DNA of 64,000 nucleotides from Gemmatimonadota bacterium (GCA_028874905.1 JAPPGZ010000087.1:13223-77222); one strand, 5' to 3'. Counted from the first letter of the stretch, positions 45,558-57,016 are shown. The notes: generated from the sequence alone by a model not told the origin. Translations and numbers: made by a program.

Positions 45558-48044
45558 ATGACGGTCTCACGCCGCACCGCTCTCAAGATCGGCCTCGGAG
45601 CCGGCACGCTGCCCCTGCTGGGCTGCTCGCCAATCGGCACCGGATCGGGCGCTCGCACCGCTGCCCTGGCCGCCGCGGCAGGGCTCATCAACGCCCGTGC
45701 CCTCCCGCTCAGCGCAGTCCGCCTCACCGGCGGCCCTCTCAAGCACACCCAGGACCTCAACGGTCGCTATCTGCTCGACCTGGAACCCGACCGGATGCTC
45801 GCGTACTACCGCGACCGGGCCGGCCTCACGCCGAGGGGTGAGCCGTACGGCGGCTGGGACGGCGACGGACGCAACCTGACGGGCCACATCGCGGGTCACC
45901 ACCTCACCGCAGTGAGCCTCATGTGGGCCGCCACAGGCGACGAGCGCTACAGGGACCGCGCGGACTACCTGGTCACCGAGCTCGAAGAGGTGCAGGATGC
46001 CCACGGCGACGGCTACCTCAGCGCGCTGGCGGGCCTGCGGCGGGCCTTCGGGGAACTCGCCCGCGGCGAGATCCGTTCGGCGTCCTTCGACCTGAACGGC
46101 GAGTGGGCGCCCTGGTACACGCTGCACAAGACCTTCGGCGGCCTCCGCGACGCCTATCGCTTCACCGGCAACGAGACCGCACTCGAGATGGAGATCGCCT
46201 TCGCGACGTGGGCGGAAGGGATCCTCTCGGGCCTCTCCGACGCCCAGCTCCAGCACATGATGAACACCGAGTTTGGCGGCATGAACGAGATCATGGTCGA
46301 TCTCTTCGCCGACACCGGCGACGAGCGCTGGCTCGACCTCTCGTACAAGTTCGAGCACCGCGCCTTCATCGAACCCCTGCAACGGCACCAGGACATCCTT
46401 GCCGGCAAGCACGGGAACACCGCCGTGCCAAAGCTCATCGGCTCCGCGGACCGCTTTGCCTTGACGGGGAATCCCGCGGACCTGATCGGCGCGAGCTTCT
46501 TCTGGGACAGCGTGGTCCAGAACCACACCTTCTCGAGCGGCGGCCACGGCAAGGACGAGTACTTCGGCCCGCCCGGGCAGCTCAGCGATCGCATCGACGG
46601 GCGCACGGCCGAAACGTGCAACATCTACAACATGCTCAAGCTGACCCGGCAGCTCTTCTCGCTCCGGCCGGACCCGCACTACGCCGATTTCCACGAGCGT
46701 GCGCTCTTCAATCACATCCTGTCCTCGATCGACCCGGAGGACGGGCGTACCTGCTACATGGTGCCGGTGGGCCGCGGCGTGCAGCGCGAGTACCAGGACA
46801 TGCAGCGCAGCTTCACCTGCTGCGTGGGGTCGGGGATGGAGAGCCATGCGCTCCACGGGGACGGGCTCTACTACGAGGACGGCGACAGGCTGTGGGTGAA
46901 CCTCTACGCGCCTTCCACGGTGGATTGGGCCGACGCAGGAGTGCGGCTGGCCATGGAGACCGGGTTCCCGGAGGGCGAGACCGCGACGCTCCGCGTGGAG
47001 GCGCGGCAGCCGCGCGAGTTCACCCTGATGCTGCGGCAGCCTTTCTGGGCAGGCGACGGCTTCGCCGTGAGGGTCAACGGCGAGGTGGTGGCGCCCGCCG
47101 CACGCCCCGATGGCCTCGAATTCACCGGCCGCAGCCAGTACGGGCGGCTCCAGTACGATGCCAGCACGTTCAGGGAACTGAAGCGCACATGGCGAAGCGG
47201 CGACGTGGTGGAGGTCGACCTGCCCAAACCGCTCCGGCTGGAGGCGCTCCCGGACAACCCGCGCCGCGCGTCCATCATGTGGGGACCGATCGTGCTGGCC
47301 GGGGACCTGGGGCCGGAACGCGAACGCGGCGGCGAGGGTTCGGAGCGGCGTGAGCCGCCCAAGGTGCCGGTGATCGTTGCGGCCGAGGAGCCGGTGGCGT
47401 CGTGGGTGCGGGCGGTGGACGGAGCGGCGGGCCACTTCCGCACGGATGGCGTCGGCCGCGAGCCGGACGCCGCCGGACGGGCCACGGACGTCGACCTTCA
47501 CCCGTTCTTCCGCCTGCACCGGCGAACATACTCGACGTACTGGGATCTGTTCACACCGGACGAATGGGAGGAGCAGAAGGTCGAATACGCCGCCGAAGCG
47601 GAGCGCCTGAGAAGGCTGGAGGGGGCCACCGTGGCGTACCTGGAGCCCGGCGAGCGCGTCTTCGAGGACGCGTTCAACTACCAGGGCAGCGAGGACGCAG
47701 TGACGCAGCGCATGCTGGGCCGGCCGGGACGCAGGGGCGGGGGCTGGTTCTCTTTCGACATCCCGGTGGCGCCGGACCGTCCCATGACGCTTATTGCGAC
47801 GTACTATAGCGATGACCGCCGGGGCACACCGGCGTCGTTCGAGATCCTCGTGGACGGGACCAGGGTGGCCGAGCCCGAAATCGACCGCAGCGAGCCGCCG
47901 CGCTTCTACGACGTCGCGTATCCGCTGCCGGCCGGGGTGGCTGCGGGCAAGGAACAGGTGACCGTGCGTCTGCAGGCGAAGCCGGACAGCCAGATCGCGA
48001 CCGTCTTCGGGCTCAGGATGGTGCGCGCGGACGAACTGCGGTGA
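45558..48044 (+). CDS. GH146-like (DUF1680-related) beta-L-arabinofuranosidase
   Basis: 828 residues. AGGAGG is 7 bases before the ATG at 45558, which decides the start. A Tat/lipoprotein leader is visible ([20 protein letters not shown]). The barrel shows the longer GH146 style ([60 protein letters not shown]). The Glu-x-Cys site is E352-T-C354 in [19 protein letters not shown], and C421-C422 is in [14 protein letters not shown]. The C-terminal part ([20 protein letters not shown]) matches the DUF4986/DUF6805-like modules that follow GH146 domains. araA starts 22 bases downstream, linking L-arabinose release to its metabolism in one transcript. Confidence 0.9.
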   Translation: MTVSRRTALKIGLGAGTLPLLGCSPIGTGSGARTAALAAAAGLINARALPLSAVRLTGGPLKHTQDLNGRYLLDLEPDRMLAYYRDRAGLTPRGEPYGGWDGDGRNLTGHIAGHHLTAVSLMWAATGDERYRDRADYLVTELEEVQDAHGDGYLSALAGLRRAFGELARGEIRSASFDLNGEWAPWYTLHKTFGGLRDAYRFTGNETALEMEIAFATWAEGILSGLSDAQLQHMMNTEFGGMNEIMVDLFADTGDERWLDLSYKFEHRAFIEPLQRHQDILAGKHGNTAVPKLIGSADRFALTGNPADLIGASFFWDSVVQNHTFSSGGHGKDEYFGPPGQLSDRIDGRTAETCNIYNMLKLTRQLFSLRPDPHYADFHERALFNHILSSIDPEDGRTCYMVPVGRGVQREYQDMQRSFTCCVGSGMESHALHGDGLYYEDGDRLWVNLYAPSTVDWADAGVRLAMETGFPEGETATLRVEARQPREFTLMLRQPFWAGDGFAVRVNGEVVAPAARPDGLEFTGRSQYGRLQYDASTFRELKRTWRSGDVVEVDLPKPLRLEALPDNPRRASIMWGPIVLAGDLGPERERGGEGSERREPPKVPVIVAAEEPVASWVRAVDGAAGHFRTDGVGREPDAAGRATDVDLHPFFRLHRRTYSTYWDLFTPDEWEEQKVEYAAEAERLRRLEGATVAYLEPGERVFEDAFNYQGSEDAVTQRMLGRPGRRGGGWFSFDIPVAPDRPMTLIATYYSDDRRGTPASFEILVDGTRVAEPEIDRSEPPRFYDVAYPLPAGVAAGKEQVTVRLQAKPDSQIATVFGLRMVRADELR

Positions 48045-48066
48045 AGGGCGCCAGGTACACAGCCGC

Positions 48067-49545
48067 GTGATCGACTACACGCCGCTCGAAGCCTGGTTCG
48101 TTACCGGCAGCCAGCACCTCTACGGGCCAGAGGCGCTGGAGCGCGTGCGGGCCAACTCGGAGGCGATCGTGGCGGGCCTCAACAGGTCCGGGACGCTGCC
48201 TGTGCGCGTCGTCTTCAAGGCGGTGGTGACGACGCCGGAGGAGGTCTCGGCGGCTCTGCGCGAGGCGGGCGCCGCGCCCAACTGCATCGGCGTCGTCGCG
48301 TGGATGCACACGTTCAGTCCGGGCAAGATGTGGATCGGCGGACTGAGCGGGCTCGCGAAGCCGCTCTGCCACCTGCACACCCAGATGGGTCGCGACATCC
48401 CCTGGTCCACCATCGACATGGACTTCATGAACCTGAACCAGTCGGCGCACGGGGGGCGCGAGTTCGGCTTCATCTGCACCAGGCTGGGCATCGAGCGGAA
48501 GGTGGTCGTCGGTCACTGGCAGGACGCAGCCGTGCAGGACGGGATGGCGACCTGGCTCCGGGCAGCGGCAGCGTGGCACGACAGCCAGGGCATGAGGATC
48601 GCGCGCATCGGCGACAACATGCGGCAGGTCGCGGTGACCGACGGCGACAAGGTGGAGGCCCAGCGCAGCTTCGGGTATGCGGTGGACGGGTACGGGCTCG
48701 GGGACCTCGTGGCGCACGTCGAGGCCGCGGGCGAGGCAGCCGTCGATGCGCTGTGCGGGGAATATGCCGACACCTACACGATGATGGAGTCGCTGCTGCC
48801 GGGCGGCGCGCGGCACCAGTCGTTGCGCGAGGCGGCGCGGATCGAACTGGGGCTGCGCTCCTTCCTGTCCGACGGCGGCTTCTACGCCTTCACCGACACC
48901 TTCGAGAACCTGCACGGCCTGCGCCAGCTCCCCGGCATCGCCGTCCAGCGCCTCATGGCCGACGGCTACGGGTTCGGCGCCGAGGGCGACTGGAAGCACG
49001 CCGCGCTGGTGCGGTCCATGAAGGTGATGGCACACGGCCTCCCGGGCGGCACCAGCTTCATGGAGGACTACACCTACCACCTCGACCCGGAAGGCCAGGC
49101 CGTACTGGGCGCCCACATGCTGGAGATCTGCCCGTCGATCGCCGCGGGGACGCCGTCGTGCGAGGTCCACCCGCTCGGGATCGGGGGCCGGGAGGACCCC
49201 GTACGGCTCGTGTTCGATGCGGCCGCCGGGCCGGCCGTGAACGTGACGGTGGTGGACCTGGGCGACCGCTTCCGGATGGTGGTCAGCGAGGTGGAGGTGA
49301 TCGAGCCGGTCGCACCGCTACCGAGGCTCCCGGTAGCGCGCGCGTTGTGGAAGCCGCGTCCGGATCTGGAAACCGCGGTCGCCACGTGGATCCACGCGGG
49401 CGGCGCGCATCACACGGGATTCTCGCGGGCGCTGATCGCGGAGCACTTGGAGGACTTCGCCGCGATGGCGGGACTGGAGTGCCTGTTCATCGATGGGGAG
49501 ACGGAACTGAGGAGGTTCAGGCGGGAGCTGCGGCGAGTGAATTAA
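48067..49545 (+). CDS. araA: L-arabinose isomerase
   Basis: 492 residues from a GTG start, the usual length. It converts L-arabinose to L-ribulose in the cytoplasm. The Mn-binding residues fall at the same numbers as in the Escherichia coli enzyme: E306 ([11 protein letters not shown]), E333 ([10 protein letters not shown]), H350 and the HH pair at 448-449 (GGAHHTGFS). Other signatures are [30 protein letters not shown] and [19 protein letters not shown]. It is preceded by the GH146-like gene and converges with the frameshifted GH127 gene. Confidence 0.98.
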   Translation: MIDYTPLEAWFVTGSQHLYGPEALERVRANSEAIVAGLNRSGTLPVRVVFKAVVTTPEEVSAALREAGAAPNCIGVVAWMHTFSPGKMWIGGLSGLAKPLCHLHTQMGRDIPWSTIDMDFMNLNQSAHGGREFGFICTRLGIERKVVVGHWQDAAVQDGMATWLRAAAAWHDSQGMRIARIGDNMRQVAVTDGDKVEAQRSFGYAVDGYGLGDLVAHVEAAGEAAVDALCGEYADTYTMMESLLPGGARHQSLREAARIELGLRSFLSDGGFYAFTDTFENLHGLRQLPGIAVQRLMADGYGFGAEGDWKHAALVRSMKVMAHGLPGGTSFMEDYTYHLDPEGQAVLGAHMLEICPSIAAGTPSCEVHPLGIGGREDPVRLVFDAAAGPAVNVTVVDLGDRFRMVVSEVEVIEPVAPLPRLPVARALWKPRPDLETAVATWIHAGGAHHTGFSRALIAEHLEDFAAMAGLECLFIDGETELRRFRRELRRVN

Positions 49546-49626
49546 GGACGTGGAAACCGACCTCGGTTCGCTCCGTTACGTCGCTTCAACGCTGCCGCGA
49601 TGGCGCACCATTGGCCATCCCGGGGG

Positions 49627-52100
49627 TCACCTCTCCTCGATCCACACCACCGACGTCACCGGGAACGGCTCGCCACGGCTCCCGTCCGCACGGGGCTCCG
49701 GTCGCCGGGGCCCGTAAGTACCGTCCACCCGGTTCTCCCGCGCGTAATTCGGAATCGCCAGCAGGGGCGAGCCGTCGGCGAAGGTACCGGTGATCACGGT
49801 CACGCCCCCCAGGAAATCCTCGCGCCATTCGGGCGTCAGACCGGCGTCCGGTGGCAGCGGCTGGCGAATGTCCTGATCCACCGCCTCGATGTTGTCACGA
49901 GGGGGCCGTACCTGAGCGCCACGCGCCCTCGGTTCGCCTCGATCCGCTCGTCGGCGTACACGCGCTGCACCTGCAGGGGGAGGACCAGGTCGATCCGGTC
50001 TCCGGCCTCCCAGGTGCGGTCGATCACCGCGTAGCCGTTTTCGACGAACGGATCGATGGGCGTCCCGTTGAGCCTGATGGAGGTGATGCCGTCCGCGTCG
50101 GGCGTGGCCCTGTACAGGTCGCTTACCATCCGGCCCGGCACCCGCACGCGCACGCTGAACCGCCTGCGTTCGGCGGGATTGACGATGATCGCCACCTTTT
50201 CGTCCGAAGGGTACTCGGTCTCCTGCACCACCTCCACATCGGCACCGGCCACGTCCTCCAGGGTCACGGTGCTGCCGATGAACAGGTTCACGTAGAGTCC
50301 CCGCGCGTCCTTCGCGTACATCCAGGTCGGCAGCATCAGGAGCGTCCGCGGGATGTTGCCCACACAGCAGGGGCAGGGGTGCCAGGCGTAGCGGGCGATC
50401 CGGTTGTCGAGCGGGTTGTCGTAGTAGTAGTGCCGGCCCTCAAGGTCGGTGGACCCCAGCAGGGCGTTGTACATCGTCTCCTCGATGAGGTCGGCGTACT
50501 GCGCGTCCCCGTAGAGACGGTTCATCTTCGACTGGAAGAAGAGCTCGCCGCAGCTGGCGCAGGACTCGCAGTAGGACATGTTCCGCAACGAGTAGTCGGG
50601 TCCGAAGCCCTCCGACGTCTCCCCGCTCCCCACCCCGCCCGTCACGTAGTACTTCCTGTGGACGATGCTGTCCCACAGCGAGCGGACCGCGCTCAGGTAG
50701 TCCACGTCACCCGTTTCGAGCGCCACGTCGGCCATGGCCGAATAGCCGTACACCGCGCGTACCGCGTGTCCGACGGCCTCGTACTGCTCCACCACGGGAA
50801 GGTGGCTCTGATCGTATTCCCCGCCCCCGCGGCGGCAGTCCAGGAGAAACTTCGCCAACTCCGAGTACCGGTCTCCACGCCCGTCCCCCTCGACCTCGTT
50901 GACGAAACGGCCGAAGCGTACCAGCGCCTGCTCCATCTCCTGGTGTCCGTCGAACCACTCCTGCTTCGGCGGGGGTCCGATTTGCTCGTACCACGTGTCG
51001 GCGAGTTGCACGGCCGCGTCATATAGTCGCGTGTCGCGTCCTTCGGTCATGACGTAGTGGTTGATGGCGGACTCGATGAAGTATCCGGCCACGTACCCTT
51101 CGTGATGACGCCTGCCTTCGGGTGTCCAGCGCTCGGCCCAACGATCGCGGTCGCGCAGGGTGAACGCGGTGTGCAGGTAGCCGTCGGGCTCCCGCGCCGC
51201 GAGGATCTTCGGGATCCAGTCCTCCAGCGTCGCCCTCATCTTGTCGTGGGCCGCGATGACTTCGGGATCGTCCCGGGGGTCGACCATGAGCGCAATACAC
51301 ATCGCCTCGACGGTCTGGTGCACCCAGGCGTTGGAGAAGACGTACCCCTTGTGGCTGCCGTGGGGCTCTCCCGCCAAGGCCCTGGCCGCCTCGATGAAGT
51401 TGTCGATCCCACCCGGGCCGAGTTCCAGGTCCGACCGGTTGATCTGGTCGATGCACCACGGGATCCAGTTGACCATGAGCGCTCTGGCCTTCCGGCCCCA
51501 CAGCCGGTCCGTGATGCGGTATCGCTTCGTGTGAACCGCCTCCAGCGGCAACCGCGATGGCGCCGCTTCGACCGTAACGTGGAATGACGACGTGACTTCT
51601 TCCTCGCCGTCCTTCGCAGTCAGCCTGAGCACATAGGCACCGGGCGCCGAAAAGGAGGCCGTGGTCACGACGGACGCGGGGTCGGCGAAGGCGACATCAC
51701 CCGGGCCCGACTCCTTCGACCAGTTCACGGCCACCTCTTGCTCCGGCTCGGGAGACGGCGGCTCGGGATCGCCCCAGCGCCGGCGCCGCCGCACCGGTGG
51801 CTCGCCATGCCCCGCCCATCCGTTGACGTAGGTCGCGCCAGGGAGCACGGTCACGCGATCGGGTCCGGCTGCCGCCATGAGGGGCTCGGGCGGCGAAACG
51901 GGCTCAGCCGGGAGGTTGTAGGGTGCTGCCGACGTTCCACGGACCGACGGCGGCAGCACAACGGTCGCGACTGCCGCCTTGCTCACGGTTTCCAGCACAT
52001 CGCGGCGAGTCATTTTATGGAGGCCCGTGCGGGGCCGGCTCATGTCCGGCCGGGTCTTGTCCGGCCGGGTCGCGTCGTGCCTTCCTGAGCCGTCGCTCAT
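49627..52100 (-). pseudogene. GH127 (DUF1680) enzyme gene interrupted by a one-base frameshift
   Basis: Frame one runs from the ATG at 52100 (GGAGG five bases upstream) to a stop at 49836; the true C-terminus continues in another frame to 49627. The break is at 49895/49896: the reading frame gives YGPLV then TTSRRW, whereas one extra T would give GPLVYNIEAVDQDIRQ, matching GPLVYCAEW and GPVVYCCEW in the two paralogues. Up to that point the enzyme is complete: a Tat-like leader, a Pro-rich and Ig/PKD-like domain (VNWSKESGPGDVAFADPA), and the catalytic barrel with E512-S-C514 (CESCASC) and C578-C579 (CPCCVGN). Either a recent mutation or a sequencing error; only about 90 C-terminal residues are affected. 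Confidence 0.85.
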
Positions 52101-52234
52101 GGGATCCTCCGGTGACCGCACGGAGTGGTAGCTTCCGCCAGGGGGAGCCTCTACTATGTCCCGGAGCATATTGAGGGCGGCAGAAACTGCCAGCAAGAGT
52201 GGCTCCTCGGAACCCTCGGAAAAGAGCGCTTCTC

Positions 52235-53434
52235 ATGGCCCTTGCAAGATCCGCGTCGACCAGACCGGCCGCGATCGCACTTACCGCCATCCTGCCCATC
52301 CTCGCCACCTGCGCACCCGACGACTCCCTCATGCCGCGAAGCATCGCCACCGTCCCGTTCGGCACGACCGCGACGGGCGAAGTCGTCGACCTCTTCACGA
52401 TGACCAACGCCAACGGCATCGAGGTGAGGGCCATCACCTACGGGGGGATCATCCTCTCGATCAAGACGCCGGACCGGGACGGACGCTGGGACGACATCGT
52501 CCTGGGCTTCGACTCCCTGGAACCCTACGAGGCGCGATCGCCCTACTTCGGCTCGATCATCGGGCGCTACGGCAACCGCATCGCCGGGGGACAGTTCACA
52601 CTGGACGGCGAGACCTTTGCGCTGGCGACCAACAACGGGCCGAATCACCTGCACGGCGGCGACGTCGGCTTCGACAAGGTGGTGTGGGCGGGCGAGGCCT
52701 TCGAACGCGAGGACGCGGTCGGGGTCGTCTTCACCTACACCAGCGCGGACGGCGAGGAGGGGTATCCGGGGACGCTGGACGTGCGCGTCACCTACACGCT
52801 CACGGACGCCGACGAACTGATCTTCGACTACCACGCGACCACCGACCGCGCGACGCCGGTCAACCTCACCCAGCACAGCTACTTCAACCTCGCCGGGGGC
52901 GCCAGCGACGACATCCTCGGGCACGAACTCACCCTCGACGCCAGTCGCTTCACCCCCGTCGACACGACGCTGATCCCCACCGGCGAGCTCGCGCCCGTCG
53001 GGGGCACGCCCTTCGACTTCCGCACCGCCACCGCCATCGGCGCGCGCATCAACGACGACCACCCGCAGCTCGCGGCCGGACTGGGCTACGACCACAACTT
53101 CGTGCTGGACGCGGACGACCCTGACGTAACGTCAGGGTTAACGGAAAACAACCGCGGGGGCCTGCATCGCGCGGCGTTCGTGCTGGAGCCGCTCACCGGT
53201 CGCACCCTGGAGATCCACACCGCGGAACCGGGGGTCCAGTTCTACTCGGGGAACTTCCTCGACGGCACGATCACCGGCAAAGCCGGCCGCGTCTACGGTC
53301 ACCGGAGCGGGTTCTGCCTGGAGACGCAGCACTTTCCGGACTCTCCCAACCAACCGGCCTTCCCCTCCACCATTCTCCGTCCCGGCGAGGCGTACAGCAC
53401 GCGCACCGTTCTGACCTTCGGGGTGGCGGGCTGA
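52235..53434 (+). CDS. Exported aldose 1-epimerase (galactose mutarotase family)
   Basis: 399 residues from the ATG at 52235; a GTG at 52199 is an in-frame alternative. Unlike cytoplasmic GalM it has a lipoprotein-type leader (AIALTAILPILATC), so it acts outside the inner membrane. Family blocks: NGIEVRAITYGGIILSI, FGSIIGRYGNRIAGGQFTL, NHLHGGDVGFDKVVW, the catalytic histidine H214 in LTQHSYFNLAG, GYDHNFVLD, and the catalytic glutamate E331 in TAEPGVQFYSGNFL. It probably interconverts anomers of released L-arabinose or related sugars before uptake by the symporter that starts 4 bases later. A palindrome at 53119-53137 adds a short in-frame insertion. Confidence 0.92.
   Translation: MALARSASTRPAAIALTAILPILATCAPDDSLMPRSIATVPFGTTATGEVVDLFTMTNANGIEVRAITYGGIILSIKTPDRDGRWDDIVLGFDSLEPYEARSPYFGSIIGRYGNRIAGGQFTLDGETFALATNNGPNHLHGGDVGFDKVVWAGEAFEREDAVGVVFTYTSADGEEGYPGTLDVRVTYTLTDADELIFDYHATTDRATPVNLTQHSYFNLAGGASDDILGHELTLDASRFTPVDTTLIPTGELAPVGGTPFDFRTATAIGARINDDHPQLAAGLGYDHNFVLDADDPDVTSGLTENNRGGLHRAAFVLEPLTGRTLEIHTAEPGVQFYSGNFLDGTITGKAGRVYGHRSGFCLETQHFPDSPNQPAFPSTILRPGEAYSTRTVLTFGVAG
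53119..53137. repeat. Perfect 19-bp palindrome inside the epimerase gene
   Basis: CCCTGACGT, one central A, then ACGTCAGGG. The segment and its flank are read in frame as DPDVTSGLTENN and use codons rare in this window (gta, tca, tta). GalM homologues normally have no such stretch between the DHNFVLD block and the next strand, so it looks like a small palindromic element inserted in frame. I found no second copy in this window. Confidence 0.6.
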
Positions 53435-53438
53435 CCCC

Positions 53439-55202
53439 ATGGCGACCCTCGACTGGCTGATCATCCTCGCCTATCTCGGGGTCGTGGGCGGGCTCGCCGC
53501 GTGGGTCTTCCAGAGGCGCAAGGACACGCCGGACGACTACTTCCTCGCCAACCGCAACCTCGGCTGGTTCATCGTCGGGGCGTCGATCTTCGCGTCGAAC
53601 ATCGGTTCCGAGCACCTCGTGGGCCTGGCCGGCTCGGGGGCCACAGACGGCGTGGCCCTGGCCCACTACGAGCTGCACGCGTGGTGCCTGCTGGTGCTGG
53701 CCTGGGTGTTCGTCCCGTTCTTCATGCGCTCGCGGGTCTACACCATGCCCGAGTTCCTCGAGCGGCGGTTCTCGCCGGCCGCGCGCTGGGTGCTCTCGCT
53801 GATCTCCCTGGTGAGCTACGTGCTGACCAAGATCGCGGTGGGGATCTTCGCCGGCGGTGTGGTCTTCGCGACGCTCCTGCCCGACGTGCAGCTGCAACTC
53901 GGGGCATGGGTGCTGAACAGCTTCTGGGTGGGTTCGCTGGTCGTGATCGTGCTCACCGGTGTGTACACGGTTGCCGGGGGGATGCGCGCGGTCGCCTACA
54001 CCGAGGCGCTGCAGACGCTGGTGCTGGTGCTGGGGTCGGGGCTGCTCACCTGGTTCGGGCTGTCCGCGCTCGGGGGATGGGGGGGACTGAGGGAGGCCCT
54101 CGACCCGGACATGTTCAACCTGTGGAAGCCGATCATCCCGGAGGGGATGGACGGGACGTGGGCGCCGGTCCTGGAGCCGAACCGGATCGCATGGTACTTC
54201 AACGGGAACTTCCCGTGGCCGGGGATGCTTCTGTGCGCGCCGATCATCGGGCTCTGGTACTGGTGCACCGACCAATACATCGTGCAGCGCGCGCTGGGCG
54301 CCCGGAACGAGACCGAGGCGCGCCGCGGCAGCATCTTCGCGGGGATGCTCAAGCTGCTTCCGGTGTTCATCTTCATCATTCCGGGGATGATCGCGCTGGC
54401 GCTGGCCCGCACCGGGGAATACGGAGCGCTGAGCCAGATGGTCGACACGGACGGGAACGTGATCCCCGGCACCGCGCAGGCCGCCTTCCCGCTCCTGGTG
54501 ACGAGCATCCTGCCGGTCGGCGTGCGGGGACTGGTGGTGGCGGGGCTGCTCGCAGCGCTGATGAGCTCGCTGGCCGGCGTGTTCAACGCTTCATCCACGC
54601 TCTTCACGATGGACCTGTACCAGAAGTGGCGACCGGGAGCGTCGAAGCAGCGGCTGGTGTGGGTGGGCCGGGTTGCCACCACGACGATGGTCGTCGTCGG
54701 GCTGCTCTGGATCCCGGTGATTCAGGGGTCGCGCGGCCTCTACCAGTACCTGCAGGGCGTACAGGGATATCTCGCGCCGCCAATCTTCACGGTCTTCTTC
54801 CTGGGCGTCTTCATGAAGCGGCTGAACGCGAAGGGATGCCTGGCCGCGCTCGTCGTCGGCTTCGTGCTGGGCGCTTTCCGGCTGGCGGTCGACACCCCGG
54901 TGTCGATGGGGATGGCGGGCTTCGAGGCCGGTTACGATCCCGGCTCCTTCCTGTGGATCGTCAACAACATCTACTTCCAGTACTACAGCCTCTTCATCTT
55001 CACGGTATCGGTGGTGGTGATGGTCGTCGTGAGCTACCTCACCGAGCCGCCGTCGTACAAGCGAATATCGGGGCTGACCTACGCCACGGTGACGGACGAG
55101 GACCGCTCGGCGTCGCGGAGAAGCTGGAACCGCCGGGACGTGGTCGGATCCGCGGTCGTACTGATCATGATTCTCCTGGCCTACCTCTACTTCCGCGGCT
55201 GA
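53439..55202 (+). CDS. Sodium/solute symporter (SSS family, SGLT-like), probable sugar transporter
   Basis: 587 residues with about 14 transmembrane helices. SSS hallmarks: DDYFLANRNLGWFIVGASIF, FASNIGSEHLVGLAGSGA (sodium-site region), VYTVAGGMRAVAYTEALQTL, WYWCTDQYIVQRALGARNET and GLLAALMSSLAGVFNASSTL. The WCTDQ/QRALGA pattern is that of sugar-transporting members. It sits between the exported epimerase (4-base gap) and araB, so L-arabinose or another released monosaccharide is the likely cargo, driven by the sodium gradient. It is the only sugar importer visible in the window. Confidence 0.94.
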   Translation: MATLDWLIILAYLGVVGGLAAWVFQRRKDTPDDYFLANRNLGWFIVGASIFASNIGSEHLVGLAGSGATDGVALAHYELHAWCLLVLAWVFVPFFMRSRVYTMPEFLERRFSPAARWVLSLISLVSYVLTKIAVGIFAGGVVFATLLPDVQLQLGAWVLNSFWVGSLVVIVLTGVYTVAGGMRAVAYTEALQTLVLVLGSGLLTWFGLSALGGWGGLREALDPDMFNLWKPIIPEGMDGTWAPVLEPNRIAWYFNGNFPWPGMLLCAPIIGLWYWCTDQYIVQRALGARNETEARRGSIFAGMLKLLPVFIFIIPGMIALALARTGEYGALSQMVDTDGNVIPGTAQAAFPLLVTSILPVGVRGLVVAGLLAALMSSLAGVFNASSTLFTMDLYQKWRPGASKQRLVWVGRVATTTMVVVGLLWIPVIQGSRGLYQYLQGVQGYLAPPIFTVFFLGVFMKRLNAKGCLAALVVGFVLGAFRLAVDTPVSMGMAGFEAGYDPGSFLWIVNNIYFQYYSLFIFTVSVVVMVVVSYLTEPPSYKRISGLTYATVTDEDRSASRRSWNRRDVVGSAVVLIMILLAYLYFRG

Positions 55203-55212
55203 GGTGCGGGTG

Positions 55213-56952
55213 ATGGCCGAGCGGGACGGCGGGCACGACCCCTCCGCGGACACATACGCCATCGGTCTCGACTACGGCACGAACTCGGTCCGGGCGGTGG
55301 TGGTCTCCTGCACGGACGGCCGCACCATCGGTACGCATGTCTTCGACTACCCGTCGGGGGAGCGCGGCGTGATCGTGGACGCGAGCGATCCGCATCTCGC
55401 CCGGCAGAACCCGGCGGATTACGTCGCCGGGCTTCGCGAGGCAACGCTGGGTGCGCTCGCGGAAGCCGAAGGAACTGCCGGCTTCTCGCGGGACCGGGTC
55501 ATTGGCATCGGTACAGACACGACCGGATCCACGCCAATTCCCGTGGACGCAGCGTGCCGCCCGCTTGCCCTGGACCCGAAATGGCGCAGCAACCCGGCAG
55601 CGCACGCCTGGCTGTGGAAGGACCACACCTCGGCCGGGGAGGCCGCCAACATCACCGAGGCCGCGTACGCGCACGCGCCCGAATACCTGGCGCCCATCGG
55701 CGGCACATACTCGTCCGAGTGGTTCTGGTCGAAGGTCTGGCACTGCCTGAACGTGGCGCCCGATGTCTTTGCGGCGGCCGCCAGCTGGGTGGAACTCGCC
55801 GACTTCGTGCCGGCAGTGCTCGCGGGCGCCTCCGACCCGCGCATCATTTTTCGTTGCGTGTGCGCCGCGGGGCACAAGGCGATGTACTCGCGGTCCTGGG
55901 GCGGCCTGCCTTCCGCGGAATTCCTCGGACGGCTCGATCCGCGGCTCGCGGGATTGCGCGACCGCCTCTACGACGTGGCGCATCCCCCCCACCGCCCGGC
56001 CGGCAGGCTCTCGGTGAAATGGGCCGAACAACTCGGTCTCCGCGCCGGGATCCCGATCGCGATGGGAGGTTTCGACGCCCATTACGGAGCGGTGGGAGCG
56101 GGGGTGGCGCCCGGCACCCTGGTCAAGATCATCGGGACATCGACCTGCGACATCACGATTGCGCCCAACAACGCGCCGCTCGGCGACGTTGCCGGCATAT
56201 GCGGGATCGTCGACGGCTCCGTCATGAACGGCTACTACGGCATCGAGGCCGGCCAGTCCGCCGTCGGCGATCTGCTTCACTGGTGGATCGATTCCGTCTG
56301 CGAAGGAGACGACACCCTGCACGCCACCCTGTCCGACGAGGCGGCGAAGCTCCGCCCGGGCGAGTCCGGCCTCCTCGCCCTCGACTGGAACAACGGGAAT
56401 CGCACGGTACTGGTCGACCCGCGCCTGACGGGCCTCGTCCTGGGACAGACGCTGGGAACCACGCGGGCCGAGATGTACCGCGCGCTCATCGAGTCGACCG
56501 CCTTCGGCGCGCGGGTGATCGTGGAGCGGCTCACGGACTGCGGCATTCCCATCGACCGGATCGTGTGCTGCGGAGGGATCGCGGCGAAGAACGACCTCTT
56601 CATGCAGATCTATGCCGACGTGCTGGGGCGGCCGATGCTCCTCGCGGGTTCCCGGCAGACGCCGGCGCTTGGCGCGGCCATCTCCGCAGCCGTCGCGGCT
56701 GGCCCGGACAACGGGGGATACGCAAGCTTCGAGGACGCCCAGGCACGGATGACGTCGCTCGGCGACGAGCGCTTCGACCCGGAGCCCGGCGCGCGCGCCA
56801 TCTACGACGAGCTCTACGCCATGTACCGTGAACTGCACGACTCGTTCGGCGGAGTCGACGCGGCCGCAGCCGATCTTGCCACCCTGATGAAACGGCTGCT
56901 GGGGCTGCGCGACCGCGTCGCGGTGGCCGGCGCGAGGGCAGGCACGCCATGA
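55213..56952 (+). CDS. araB: Ribulokinase
   Basis: 579 residues from the ATG at 55213; GTG codons at 55204 and 55210 are alternatives. It phosphorylates L-ribulose. FGGY-kinase blocks: AIGLDYGTNSVRAVVVSC, GIGTDTTGSTPIPVD, AHAWLWKDHTS, IIGTSTCDITIAP, GYYGIEAGQSAVGDLLHWW, LDWNNGNRTVLVDPRLTGLV and CCGGIAAKNDLFMQIYADVL. The SEWFWSKVWH and DWNNGNR patterns separate AraB from xylulokinase and glycerol kinase. It starts about 10 bases after the symporter stop and is followed by araD. Confidence 0.97.
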   Translation: MAERDGGHDPSADTYAIGLDYGTNSVRAVVVSCTDGRTIGTHVFDYPSGERGVIVDASDPHLARQNPADYVAGLREATLGALAEAEGTAGFSRDRVIGIGTDTTGSTPIPVDAACRPLALDPKWRSNPAAHAWLWKDHTSAGEAANITEAAYAHAPEYLAPIGGTYSSEWFWSKVWHCLNVAPDVFAAAASWVELADFVPAVLAGASDPRIIFRCVCAAGHKAMYSRSWGGLPSAEFLGRLDPRLAGLRDRLYDVAHPPHRPAGRLSVKWAEQLGLRAGIPIAMGGFDAHYGAVGAGVAPGTLVKIIGTSTCDITIAPNNAPLGDVAGICGIVDGSVMNGYYGIEAGQSAVGDLLHWWIDSVCEGDDTLHATLSDEAAKLRPGESGLLALDWNNGNRTVLVDPRLTGLVLGQTLGTTRAEMYRALIESTAFGARVIVERLTDCGIPIDRIVCCGGIAAKNDLFMQIYADVLGRPMLLAGSRQTPALGAAISAAVAAGPDNGGYASFEDAQARMTSLGDERFDPEPGARAIYDELYAMYRELHDSFGGVDAAAADLATLMKRLLGLRDRVAVAGARAGTP

Positions 56953-57016
56953 GTCGCGCCCCATGCCCCGCAAGCATCGCCGCCGTCGCACTCTCCGGCC
57001 GCTCCGGGAGCTGCTC

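Noticed and set aside
52179-52191. GGCAG-AAA-CTGCC inverted repeat upstream of the epimerase gene
   Set aside because: Arms of 5 bp with a 3-base loop are expected by chance at this GC content, and no promoter of normal spacing could be attached to it.
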